Below, one piece after another: positions 1 through 10,672 of a stretch of DNA of 64,000 nt. A program made the position numbers and the translations under genes. The stretch is from Theocolax elegans. Lineage: Eukaryota; Arthropoda; Insecta; Hymenoptera; Cerocephalidae. The stretch lies in the NCBI GenBank assembly GCA_026168455.1, contig JANSJX010000055.1, positions 1 through 64,000 on the forward strand. The letters run 5' to 3'. Below the pieces are notes generated by a model, which saw only the letters and a program-made list of their open reading frames with translations, was not told where the DNA came from and made no database searches. The stretch's first letter is position 1, and each line of letters begins with the position of its first letter.

Positions 1-1936
1 GAAACAAGGAAACTTAAGCTCATTTTAGCTACCTTAAGCTGAAAGTTAGCTCCACTGCAATAAGAACAGTGTTTCCAAGCTATCTCCGGCTAGAAATGAG
101 CTGAAACAAGGAAACTTAAGCTCATTTTAGCTACCTTAAGCTGAAAGTTAGCTCCACTGCAATATGAATAGTGTCTCCAAGCTGTCTGCGGCTTGAAATG
201 CTGAAACAAGGAAACTTAAGCTCATTTTAGCTACCTTAATCTGAAAGTTAGCTCCACTGCAATAAGAACAGTGTTTCCAAGCTATCTCCGGCTAGAAATG
301 AGCTTAACAAGGAAACTTAAGCTCATTTTAGCTATCTTAAGCTGAAAGTTAGCTCCACTGCAATAAGAACAGTGTCTCCTAGCTGTCTGCGACTTGAAAT
401 AGCTAATACATGGAAACTTAAGCTCATTTTAGCTACCTCAAGCTGAAAGTTAGCTCCACTGCAGTAAGAACAGTGTCTCCAAGCTATCTCCAGCTAGAAA
501 TGATGAATTAAGGAAACTTAAGCTCATTTTAGCTACCTCAAGCTGAAAGTTAGCTCCACTGCAATAAGAGCAGTGTCTCCAAGCTGTCTGCGGCTTGAAA
601 TGAGCTGAAACAAGGAAACTTAAGCTCATTTTAGCTACCTTAAGCTGAAAGTTAGCTCCACTGCAATAAGAGCAGTGTCTCCAAGCTGTCTGCGGCTTGA
701 AATGAGCTGAAACAAGGAAACTTAAGCTCATTTTAGCTACCTTAATCTGAAAGTTAGCTCCACTGCAATAAGAACAGTGTTTCCAAGCTATCTCCGGCTA
801 GCAATGAGCTTGAAACAAGGAAACTTAAGCTCAATTTTAGCTATCTTAAGCTGAAAGTTAGCTCCACTGCCATAAGAACAGTGTCTCCTAGCTGTCTGCG
901 ACTTGAAATGGCTCATACATGGAAACCTTAAGCTCATTTTAGCTACCTCAAGCTGAAAGTTAGCTCCACTGCAGTAAGAACAGTGTCTCCAAGCTATCTC
1001 CAGCTAGAAATGAGCGAATTAAGGAACCTTAAGCTCATTTTAGCTACCTCAAGCTGAAAGTTAGCTCCACTGAATAAGAGCCGTGTCTCAAGCTGTCTGC
1101 GGCTTGAAATGAGCTGAAACAAGGAAACTTAAGTCTCATTTTAGCTACCTTAAGCTGAAAGTTAGCTCACTGCAATAAGAGCAGTGTCTCCAAGCTGTCT
1201 GCGGCTTGAAATGAGCTGAAACAGGAAACTTAAGCTCATTTTAGCTACCTTAAGCTGAAAGTTAGCTCCACTGCAATAAGAACAGTGTTTCCAAGCTATC
1301 TCCGGCTAGAAATGAGCTGAAACAAGGAAACCTTAAGCTCATTTTAGCTATCTTAAGCTGAAGTTAGCTCCACTGCAATAAGAAACAGTGTCTCCTAGCT
1401 GTCTGCGACTTGAAATGAGCTAAAACATGGAAACTTAAGCTCATTTTAGCTACCTCAAGCTGAAAGTTAGCTCCACTGCAATAAGAACAGTGTCTCCAAG
1501 CTATCTCCGGCTAGAAATGAGCTGAATAAGGAAACTTAAGCTCATTTAGCTACCTTAAGCTGAAAGTTAGCTCCACTGCAATAAGAACAGTGTCTCCAAG
1601 CTATCTCTGGCTAGAAATGAGCTGAAGCAAGGAAACTTAAGCTCATTTAGCTACCTCAAGCTGAAAGCTAGCTCCACTGCAATAAGAGCAGTGTCTCCAA
1701 GCTGTCTGCGGCTTGAAATGAGCTGAAACAAGGAAACTTAAGCTCATTTTAGCTACCTTAAGCTGAAAGTTAGCTCCACTGCAATACAGAACAGTGTCTC
1801 CAAGCTGACTGCGGCTAGAAATGAGCTGAAACAATGAAACTTAAGCTCATTTTAGCTACCTCAAGCTGAAAATTAGCTCCACTGCAATAAGAACAGTGTC
1901 TCCAAGCTGACTGCGGCTGGAAATGAGCTGAAACAA
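1..1936. repeat. Monomer block of about 19 units, indel-rich
   Basis: The block is cut by the window start. It carries many one- to two-base insertions and deletions (for example around 302, 391, 500, 1071-1090, 1133, 1168, 1225, 1362 and 1545), unlike the interior of the window where blocks are exact multiples of 102. Monomer types follow the usual order (AATATGAATAG, then GTGTTTCC/CTCCGGCTAG, then TATCTT with TCCTAGCTG, then AGTAAG with CCAGCTAG). The last monomer ends in GGCTGGAAATG, the type that often precedes a spacer. Confidence 0.9.
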
Positions 1937-2194
1937 GCTGAAACAAGCTGAATAAGACTAAAAATATTTTCCCATTTGTCTAGCAGTGGAAGCTAGGGTC
2001 CTAAGCACGTAAGATTTTTTGACAGCAATCAGGTTACTAAATACCATAGATTAGAGACAACTATAAGATACCCGTCTATGTGTTGATATTTTGGATGCCG
2101 GCAAGAAGCAAAAGTCTGGACTTTGACTGACTTGCTGTTTTCATATCAATTGCAAATGACATTATTGATTTTGGGAAACGTTACAACACTAGCA
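1937..2194. repeat. Spacer 1, class B long (258 bp)
   Basis: All five class B sites are present. The second reads TTTTGGATG instead of TTTCGGATG, a CpG to TpG change. It has GGTTACTAA (most copies have GGTTATTAA) and a run of six T. It is followed by two monomers (2195-2398). Confidence 0.93.
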
Positions 2195-2296
2195 GGAAAC
2201 TTAAGCTCATTTTAGCTACCTTAAGCTGAATGTTAGCTCCACTGCAATAAGAACAGTGTCTCCAAGCTGACTGCGGCTTGAAATGAGCTGAAACAA

Positions 2297-2398
2297 GGAA
2301 ACTTAAGCTCATTTTAGCTACCTTAAGCTGAAAGTTAGCTCCACTGCAATAAGAACAGTGTTTCCAAGCTATCTCCGGCTAGAAATGAGCTGAAACAA
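2297..2398. repeat. Reference 102-bp monomer
   Basis: This copy fits the consensus exactly and is convenient for phase. AGCT occurs at monomer positions 10, 20, 30, 41, 71 and 92. CTTAAGCT occurs at 6-13 and 26-33, so the first 45 bp look like two diverged units of about 20 bp. A short dyad, CACTG at 46-50 and CAGTG at 60-64, surrounds a 9-base loop. There is a single CpG, inside CCGG at 79-82. On the minus strand the CTAG at 83-86 gives an in-frame TAG in the only otherwise open frame. Confidence 0.93.
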
Positions 2399-2657
2399 GC
2401 TGAAACAAGCTGAATAAGACTAAAAATATTTTCCCATTTGTCTAGCAGTGGAAGCTAGGGTCCTAAGCACGTAAGATTTTTTTGACAGCAATCAGGTTAT
2501 TAAATACCATAGATTAGAGACAATTATAAGATACCCGTCTATGTGTTGATATTTCTGATAACGGCAAGAAGCAAAAGTCTGGACTTTGACTGACTTCCTG
2601 TCATCGTTACAATTGCAACTGAAATTATTGATTATCGGAAACGTTACCACACTAGCA
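2399..2657. repeat. Spacer 2, class A long (259 bp)
   Basis: Class A at all five sites, with AACTGAAATT in place of AACTGACATT, a variant shared with the copies at 8244, 10414 and 11795. It is preceded by a CTCCGGCTAG monomer. Confidence 0.93.
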
Positions 2658-5611
2658 GGAAACTTAAGCTCATTTTAGCTACCTTAAGCTGAAAGTTAGC
2701 TCCACTGCAATAAGAACAGTGTCTCCAAGCTATCTCCGGCTAGAAATGAGCTGAAACAAGGAAACTTAAGCTCATTTTAGCTACCTTAAGCTGAAAGTTA
2801 GCTCCACTGCAATATGAATAGTGTCTCCAAGCTGTCTGCGGCTTGAAATGAGCTGAAACAAGGAAACTTAAGCTCATTTTAGCTACCTTAAGCTGAAAGT
2901 TAGCTCCACTGCAATAAGAACAGTGTTTCCAAGCTATCTCCGGCTAGAAATGAGCTGAAACAAGGAAACTTAAGCACATTTTAGCTATCTTAAGCTGAAA
3001 GTTAGCTCCACTGCAATAAGAACAGTGTCTCCTAGCTGTCGGCGACTTGAAATGAGCTAATACATGGAAACTTAAGCTCATTTTAGCTACCTCAAGCTGA
3101 AAGTTAGCTCCACTGCAGTAAGAACAGTGTCTCCAAGCTAGCTCCAGCTAGAAATGAGCTGAATTAAGGAAAACTTAAGCTCATTTTAGCTACCTCAGCT
3201 GAAGTTAGCTCCACTACATAAGAACAGTGTCCTCAAAGCTATCTCCGGCTAGAAATGAGCTGAAACAAGGAAACTTAAGCTCATTTTAGCTACCTTAAGC
3301 TGAAAGTTAGCTCCACTGCAATAAGAACACTGTTTCCAAGCTATCTCCGGCTAGAAATGAGCTGAAACAAGGAAACTTAAGCACATTTTAGCTATCTTAA
3401 GCTGAAAGTTAGCTCCACTGCAATAAGAACAGTGTCTCCTAGCTGTCGGCGACTTGAAATGAGCTAATACATGGAAACTTAAGCTCATTTTAGCTACCTC
3501 AAGCTGAAAGTTAGCTCCACTGCAGTAAGAACAGTGTCTCCAAGCTAGCTCCAGCTAGAAATGAGCTGAATTAAGGAAACTTAAGCTCATTTTAGCTACC
3601 TCAAGCTGAAAGTTAGCTCCACTACAATAAGAACAGTGTCTCAAAGCTATCTCCGGCTAGAAATGAGCTGAAACAAGGAAACTTAAGCTCATTTTAGCTA
3701 CCTTAAGCTGAAAGTTAGCTCCACTGCAATAAGAACAGTGTTTCCAAGCTATCTCCGGCTAGAAATGAGCTGAAACAAGGAAACTTAAGCTCATTTTAGC
3801 TATCTTAAGCTGAAAGTTAGCTCCACTGCAATAAGAACAGTGTCTCCTAGCTGTCTGCGACTTGAAATGAGCTAATACATGGAAACTTAAGCTCATTTTA
3901 GCTACCTCAAGCTGAAAGTTAGCTCCACTGCAGTAAGAACAGTGTCTCCAAGCTATCTCCAGCTAGAAATGAGCTGAATTAAGGAAACTTAAGCTCATTT
4001 TAGCTACCTCAAGCTGAAAGTTAGCTCCACTGCAATAAGAGCAGTGTCTCCAAGCTGTCTGCGGCTTGAAATGAGCTGAAACAAGGAAATTTAAGCTCAT
4101 TTTAGCTACCTTAAGCTGAAAGTTAGCTCCACTGCAATAAGCACAGTGTCTCCAAGCTGTCTGCGGCTTGAAATGAGCAGAATCAAGGAAACTAAAGCTT
4201 ATTTTAGCTACCTCAAGCTGAATGTTAGCTCCACTGCAATAAGAACAGTGTCTCCAAGCTGACTGCGGCTTGAAATGAGCTGAAACATGGAAACTTAAGC
4301 TCATTTTAGCTACCTCAAGCTGAAAGTTAGCTCCACTGCAATAAGAGCAGTGTCTCCAAGCTGTCTGCGGCTTGAAATGTGCTGAAACAAGGAACCTTAA
4401 GCTCATTTTAGCTACCTTAAGCTGAAAGTTAGCTCCACTGCATAAGAACAGTGTTTCCAAGCTATCTCCGGCTAGAAATGAGCTGAAACAAGGAAACTTA
4501 AGCTCATTTTAGCTATCTTAAGCTGAGAGTTAGCTCCACTGCAATAAGAACAGTGTCTCCTAGCTGTCTGCGACTTGAAATGAGCTAAAACATGGAAACT
4601 TAAGCTCATTTTAGCTACCTCAAGCTGAAAGTTAGCTCCACTGCAATAAGAACAGTGTCTCCAAGCTATCTCCGGCTAGAAATGAGCTGAATTAAGGAAA
4701 CTTAAGCTCATTTTAGCTACCTTAAGCTGAAAGTTAGCTCCACTGCAATAAGAACAGTGTCTCCAAGCTATCTCCGGCTAGAAATGAGCTGAAGCAAGGA
4801 AACTTAAGCTCATTTTAGCTACCTCAAGCTGAAAGCTAGCTCCACTGCAATAAGAGCAGTGTCTCCAAGCTGTCTGCGGCTTGAAATGAGCTGAAACAAG
4901 GAAACTTAGCTCATTTTAGCTACCTTAAGCTGAAGTTAGCTCCACTGCAATAAGAACAGTGTCTCCAAGCTGACTGCGGCTAGAAATGAGCTGAAACAAT
5001 GAAACTTAAGCTCATTTTAGCTACCTCAAGCTGAAAGTTAGCTCCACTGCAATAAGAACAGTGTCTCCTAGCTGTCGGCGACTTGAAATGAGCTAATACA
5101 TGGAAACTTAAGCTCATTTTAGCTACCTCAAGCTGAAAGTTAGCTCCACTGCAGTAAGAACAGTGTCTCCAAGCTATCTCCGGCTAGAAATGAGCTGAAT
5201 TAAGGAAACTTAAGCTCATTTTAGCTACCTTAAGCTGAAAGTTAGCTCCACTGCAATAAGAACAGTGTCTCCAAGCTATCTCCGGCTAGAAATGAGCTGA
5301 AGCAAGGAAACTTAAGCTCATTTTAGCTACCTCAAGCTGAAAGCTAGCTCCACTGCAATAAGAGCAGTGTCTCCAAGCTGTCTGCGGCTTGAAATGAGCT
5401 GAAACAAGGAAACTTAAGCTCATTTTAGCTACCTTAAGCTGAAAGTTAGCTCCACTGCAATAAGAACAGTGTCTCCAAGCTGACTGCGGCTAGAAATGAG
5501 CTGAAACAATGAAACTTAAGCTCATTTTAGCTACCTCAAGCTGAAAATTAGCTCCACTGCAATAAGAACAGTGTCTCCAAGCGGACTGCGGCTGGAAATG
5601 AGCTGAAACAA
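2658..5611. repeat. Monomer block of about 29 units (longest block)
   Basis: 2954 bp, four bases short of 29 x 102. Small indels cluster at about 3168-3240 and 4905-4935. Part of the block is an internal duplication: the succession GTCGGCGACTT, AGTAAG with TAGCTCCAGCTAG appears near 3037-3150 and again near 3440-3560. Confidence 0.9.
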
Positions 5612-5870
5612 GCTGAAACAAGCTGAATAAGACTAAAAATATTATCCCATTTGTCTAGCAGTGGAAGCTAGGGTCCTAAGCACGTAAGATTTTTTTGACA
5701 GCAATCAGGTTATTAAATACCATAGATTAGAGACAACTATAAGATACCCGTCTATGTGTTGATATTTCGGATGCCGGCAAGAAGCAAAAGTCTGGACTTT
5801 GACTGACTTGCTGTTTTCATATCAATTGCAAATGACATTATTGATTTTGGGAAACGTTACAACACTAGCA
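5612..5870. repeat. Spacer 3, class B long (259 bp)
   Basis: Class B throughout, with ATTATCCCAT instead of ATTTTCCCAT in the 35-bp segment. It is preceded by a GCGGACTGCGGCTGG monomer and followed by four monomers (5871-6277, one base short of 408), the first carrying GAATGTT as is usual after class B. Confidence 0.93.
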
Positions 5871-6277
5871 GGAAACTTAAGCTCATTTTAGCTACCTTAA
5901 GCTGAATGTTAGCTCCACTGCAATAAGAGCAGTGTCTCCAAGCTGTCTGCGGCTTGAAATGAGCTGAATTAAGGAAACTTAAACTCATTTTAGCTACCTC
6001 AAGCTGAAAGCTAGCTCCACTGCAATAAGAGCAGTGTCTCCAAGATGTCTGCGGCTTGAAATGAGCTGAAACAAGGAAACTTAAGCTCATTTTAGCTACC
6101 TTAAGCTGAAAGTTAGCTCCACTGCAATAAGAACAGTGTCTCCAAGCTGACTGCGGCTAGAAATGAGCTGAAGCAAGGAAACTTAAGCTCATTTAACTAC
6201 CTCAAGCTGAAAGCTAGCTCCACTGCAATAAGCGCAGTGTCTCCAAGCTGTCTGCGGCTTGAAATGAGCTGAAACAA

Positions 6278-6536
6278 GCTGAAACAAGCTGAATAAGACT
6301 AAAAATATTTTCCCATTTGTCTAGCAGTGGAAGCTAGGGTCCTAAGCACGTAAGATTTTTTTGACAGCAATCAGGTTATTAAATACCATAGATTAGAGAC
6401 AATTATAAGATACCCGTCTATGTGTTGATATTTCTGATAACGGCAAGAAGCAAAAGTCTGGACTTTGACTGACTTCCTGTCATCGTTACAATTGCAACTG
6501 ACATTATTGATTATCGGAAACGTTACCACACTAGCA
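6278..6536. repeat. Spacer 4, class A long (259 bp)
   Basis: Class A at all sites. The following monomer starts TGAAAC instead of GGAAAC and carries CCACTACAAT, the variant typical of the first monomer after class A. Eight monomers follow (6537-7352). Confidence 0.93.
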
Positions 6537-7352
6537 TGAAACTTAAGCTCATTTTAGCTACCTTAAGCTGAAAGTTAGCTCCACTACAATAAGAACAGTG
6601 TCTCCAAGCTATCTCCGGCTAGAAATGAGCTGAAACAAGGAAACTTAAGCTCATTTTAGCTACCTTAAGCTGAAAGTTAGCTCCACTGCAATATGAACAG
6701 TGTCTCCAAGCTGTCTGCGGCTTGAAATGAGCTGAAACAAGGAAACTTAAGCTCATTTTAGCTACCTTAAGCTGAAAGTTAGCTCCACTGCAATAAGAAC
6801 AGTGTTTCCAAGCTGACTGCGGCTAGAAATGAGCTGAAGCAAGGAAACTTAAGCTCATTTTAGCTACCTTAAGCTGAAAGTTAGCTCCACTGCAATAAGA
6901 ACAGTGTTTCCAAGCTATCTCCGGCTAGAAATGAGCTGAAACAAGGAAACTTAAGCACATTTTAGCTACCTTAAGCTGAAAGTTAGCTCCACTGCAATAA
7001 GAACAGTGTTTCCAAGCTATCTCCGGCTAGAAATGAGCTGAAACAAGGAAACTTAAGCTCATTTTAGCTATCTTAAGCTGAAAGTTAGCTCCACTGCAAT
7101 AAGAACAGTGTCTCCTAGCTGTCTGCGACTTGAAATGAGCTAAAACATGGAAACTTAAGCTCATTTTAGCTACCTCAAGCTGAAAGTTAGCTCCACTGCA
7201 ATAAGAACAGTGTCTCCAAGCTATCTCCGGCTAGAAATGAGCTGAATTAAGGAAACTTAAGCTCATTTTAGCTACCTTAAGCTGAAAGTTAGCTCCACTG
7301 CAATAAGAACAGTGTCTCCAAGCTGACTGCGGCTGGAAATGAGCTGAAACAA

Positions 7353-7576
7353 GCTGAAACAAGCTGAATAAAGCTAGGGTCCTAAGCACGTAAGATTTTT
7401 TTGACAGCAATCAGGTTATTAAATACCATAGATTAGAGACAATTATAAGATACCCGTCTATGTGTTGATATTTCTGATAACGGCAAGAAGCAAAAGTCTG
7501 GACTTTGACTGACTTCCTGTCATCGTTACAATTGCAACTGACATTATTGATTATCGGAAACGTTACCACACTAGCA
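7353..7576. repeat. Spacer 5, class A short (224 bp)
   Basis: Class A, lacking the 35-bp segment so that GAATAA runs straight into AGCTAGGG. AGCT then falls at 7342, 7352, 7362 and 7372, an exact 10-bp ladder. Two monomers follow (7577-7780). Confidence 0.94.
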
Positions 7577-7780
7577 GGAAACTTAAGCTCATTTTAGCTA
7601 CCTTAAGCTGAAAGTTAGCTCCACTACAATAAGAACAGTGTCTCAAAGCTATCTCCGGCTAGAAATGAGCTGAAACAAGGAAACTTAAGCTCATTTTAGC
7701 TACCTTAAGCTGAAAGTTAGCTCCACTGCAATATGAACAGTGTCTCCAAGCTGTCTGCGGCTTGAAATGAGCTGAAACAA

Positions 7781-8039
7781 GCTGAAACAAGCTGAATAAG
7801 ACTAAAAATATTTTCCCATTTGTCTAGCAGTGGAAGCTAGGGTCCTAAGCACGTAAGATTTTTTTGACAGCAATCAGGTTACTAAATACCATAGATTAGA
7901 GACAACTATAAGATACCCGTCTATGTGTTGATATTTCGGATGCCGGCAAGAAGCAAAAGTCTGGACTTTGACTGACTTGCTGTTTTCATATCAATTGCAA
8001 ATGACATTATTGATTTTGGGAAACGTTACAACACTAGCA
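7781..8039. repeat. Spacer 6, class B long (259 bp)
   Basis: Class B with GGTTACTAA. It is followed by two monomers (8040-8243), the first with GAATGTT and the second with GCGCAG. Confidence 0.94.
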
Positions 8040-8243
8040 GGAAACTTAAGCTCATTTTAGCTACCTTAAGCTGAATGTTAGCTCCACTGCAATAAGAACA
8101 GTGTCTCCAAGCTGACTGCGGCTTGAAATGAACTAAAACAAGGAAACTTAAGCTCATTTTAGCTACCTCAAGCTGAAAGTTAGCTCCACTGCAATAAGCG
8201 CAGTGTCTCCAAGCTGTCTGCGGCTTGAAATGAGCTGAAACAA

Positions 8244-8501
8244 GCTGAAACAAGCTGAATAAGACTAAAAATATTTTCCCATTTGTCTAGCAGTGGAAGC
8301 TAGGGTCCTAAGCACGTAAGATTTTTTGACAGCAATCAGGTTATTAAATACCATAGATTAGAGACAATTATAAGATACCCGTCTATGTGTTGATATTTCT
8401 GATAACGGCAAGAAGCAAAAGTCTGGACTTTGACTGACTTCCTGTCATCGTTACAATTGCAACTGAAATTATTGATTATCGGAAACGTTACCACACTAGC
8501 A
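8244..8501. repeat. Spacer 7, class A long (258 bp)
   Basis: Class A with AACTGAAATT and six T in the homopolymer. Ten monomers follow (8502-9521); the second has the variant GGAAATGTAAG and the third ends with AAATGTGCTG upstream of a TTTTAGATACC monomer. Confidence 0.94.
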
Positions 8502-9521
8502 GGAAACTTAAGCTCATTTTAGCTACCTTAAGCTGAAAGTTAGCTCCACTGCAATAAGAACAGTGTCTCCAAGCTATCTCCGGCTAGAAATGAGCTGAAA
8601 CAAGGAAATGTAAGCTCATTTTAGCTACCTTAAGCTGAAAGTTAGCTCCACTGCAATATGAATAGTGTCTCCAAGCTGTCTGCGGCTTGAAATGTGCTGA
8701 AACAAGGAAACTTAAGCTCATTTTAGATACCTTAAGCTGAAAGTTAGCTCCACTGCAATAAGAACAGTGTTTCCAAGCTATCTCCGGCTAGAAATGAGCT
8801 GAAACAAGGAAACTTAAGCACATTTTAGCTATCTTAAGCTGAAAGTTAGCTCCACTGCAATATGAACAGTGTCTCCAAGCTGTCTGCGGCTTGAAATGAG
8901 CTGAAACAAGGAAACTTAAGCTCATTTTAGCTACCTTAAGCTGAAAGTTAGCTCCACTGCAATAAGAACAGTGTTTCCAAGCTGACTGCGGCTAGAAATG
9001 AGCTGAAGCAAGGAAACTTAAGCTCATTTTAGCTACCTTAAGCTGAAAGTTAGCTCCACTGCAATAAGAACAGTGTTTCCAAGCTATCTCCGGCTAGAAA
9101 TGAGCTGAAACAAGGAAACTTAAGCACATTTTAGCTACCTTAAGCTGAAAGTTAGCTCCACTGCAATAAGAACAGTGTTTCCAAGCTATCTCCGGCTAGA
9201 AATGAGCTGAAACAAGGAAACTTAAGCTCATTTTAGCTATCTTAAGCTGAAAGTTAGCTCCACTGCAATAAGAACAGTGTCTCCTAGCTGTCTGCGACTT
9301 GAAATGAGCTAAAACATGGAAACTTAAGCTCATTTTAGCTACCTCAAGCTGAAAGTTAGCTCCACTGCAATAAGAACAGTGTCTCCAAGCTATCTCCGGC
9401 TAGAAATGAGCTGAATTAAGGAAACTTAAGCTCATTTTAGCTACCTTAAGCTGAAAGTTAGCTCCACTGCAATAAGAACAGTGTCTCCAAGCTGACTGCG
9501 GCTGGAAATGAGCTGAAACAA

Positions 9522-9746
9522 GCTGAAACAAGCTGAATAAAGCTAGGGTCCTAAGCACGTAAGATTTTTTTGACAGCAATCAGGTTATTAAATACCATAG
9601 ATTAGAGACAATTATAAGATACCCGTCTATGTGTTGATATTTCTGATAACGGCAAGAAGCAAAAGTCTGGACTTTGACTGACTTCCTGTCAATCGTTACA
9701 ATTGCAACTGACATTATTGATTATCGGAAACGTTACCACACTAGCA
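9522..9746. repeat. Spacer 8, class A short (225 bp)
   Basis: Class A with one extra A (GTCAATCG). It opens the second copy of the 2.2-kb unit whose first copy starts at 7353. Two monomers follow (9747-9950). Confidence 0.94.
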
Positions 9747-9950
9747 GGAAACTTAAGCTCATTTTAGCTACCTTAAGCTGAAAGTTAGCTCCACTACAAT
9801 AAGAACAGTGTCTCAAAGCTATCTCCGGCTAGAAATGAGCTGAAACAAGGAAACTTAAGCTCATTTTAGCTACCTTAAGCTGAAAGTTAGCTCCACTGCA
9901 ATATGAACAGTGTCTCCAAGCTGTCTGCGGCTTGAAATGAGCTGAAACAA

Positions 9951-10209
9951 GCTGAAACAAGCTGAATAAGACTAAAAATATTTTCCCATTTGTCTAGCAG
10001 TGGAAGCTAGGGTCCTAAGCACGTAAGATTTTTTTGACAGCAATCAGGTTACTAAATACCATAGATTAGAGACAACTATAAGATACCCGTCTATGTGTTG
10101 ATATTTCGGATGCCGGCAAGAAGCAAAAGTCTGGACTTTGACTGACTTGCTGTTTTCATATCAATTGCAAATGACATTATTGATTTTGGGAAACGTTACA
10201 ACACTAGCA
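9951..10209. repeat. Spacer 9, class B long (259 bp)
   Basis: Matches the copy at 7781 by eye, including GGTTACTAA, 2170 bp downstream of it. Two monomers follow (10210-10413). Confidence 0.94.
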
Positions 10210-10413
10210 GGAAACTTAAGCTCATTTTAGCTACCTTAAGCTGAATGTTAGCTCCACTGCAATAAGAACAGTGTCTCCAAGCTGACTGCGGCTTGAAATG
10301 AACTAAAACAAGGAAACTTAAGCTCATTTTAGCTACCTCAAGCTGAAAGTTAGCTCCACTGCAATAAGCGCAGTGTCTCCAAGCTGTCTGCGGCTTGAAA
10401 TGAGCTGAAACAA

Positions 10414-10672
10414 GCTGAAACAAGCTGAATAAGACTAAAAATATTTTCCCATTTGTCTAGCAGTGGAAGCTAGGGTCCTAAGCACGTAAGATTTTTTTGA
10501 CAGCAATCAGGTTATTAAATACCATAGATTAGAGACAATTATAAGATACCCGTCTATGTGTTGATATTTCTGATAACGGCAAGAAGCAAAAGTCTGGACT
10601 TTGACTGACTTCCTGTCATCGTTACAATTGCAACTGAAATTATTGATTATCGGAAACGTTACCACACTAGCA
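10414..10672. repeat. Spacer 10, class A long (259 bp)
   Basis: Class A with AACTGAAATT and seven T. Eleven monomers follow (10673-11794), one more than after the paralogous spacer at 8244. Confidence 0.94.

Noticed and set aside
1979..1998. SINE or tRNA-derived spacer with RNA polymerase III boxes (TCTAGCAGTGG; GGTTATTAAATACC)
   Set aside because: The A-box-like string lacks the two bases between TAGC and AGTGG, the B-box-like string shares only GGTT, and no A-rich tail or target-site duplication is seen.
2060..2080. Ribosomal RNA fragment (AAGATACCC resembles the conserved ATTAGATACCC of small-subunit rRNA)
   Set aside because: The similarity is limited to about eight to ten bases and does not continue into the conserved flanks on either side.
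3963..4460. Minus-strand open stretches of 60-281 codons as genes
   Set aside because: All are the same 34-residue period translated from satellite monomers, ending at the in-frame TAG of CTAG monomers or at a spacer. Several open only with non-ATG codons. No gene context exists.
5612..5870. Spacer as a transposable element
   Set aside because: Insertion is always at the same monomer boundary with no target-site duplication, no terminal inverted repeats and no coding capacity. The spacer start is made of the monomer's own GCTGAAACAA. It behaves as part of the higher-order unit.
7371..7386. Telomere-like CTAGGG
   Set aside because: A single CTAGGG per spacer is not tandem and is not a TTAGGG array.
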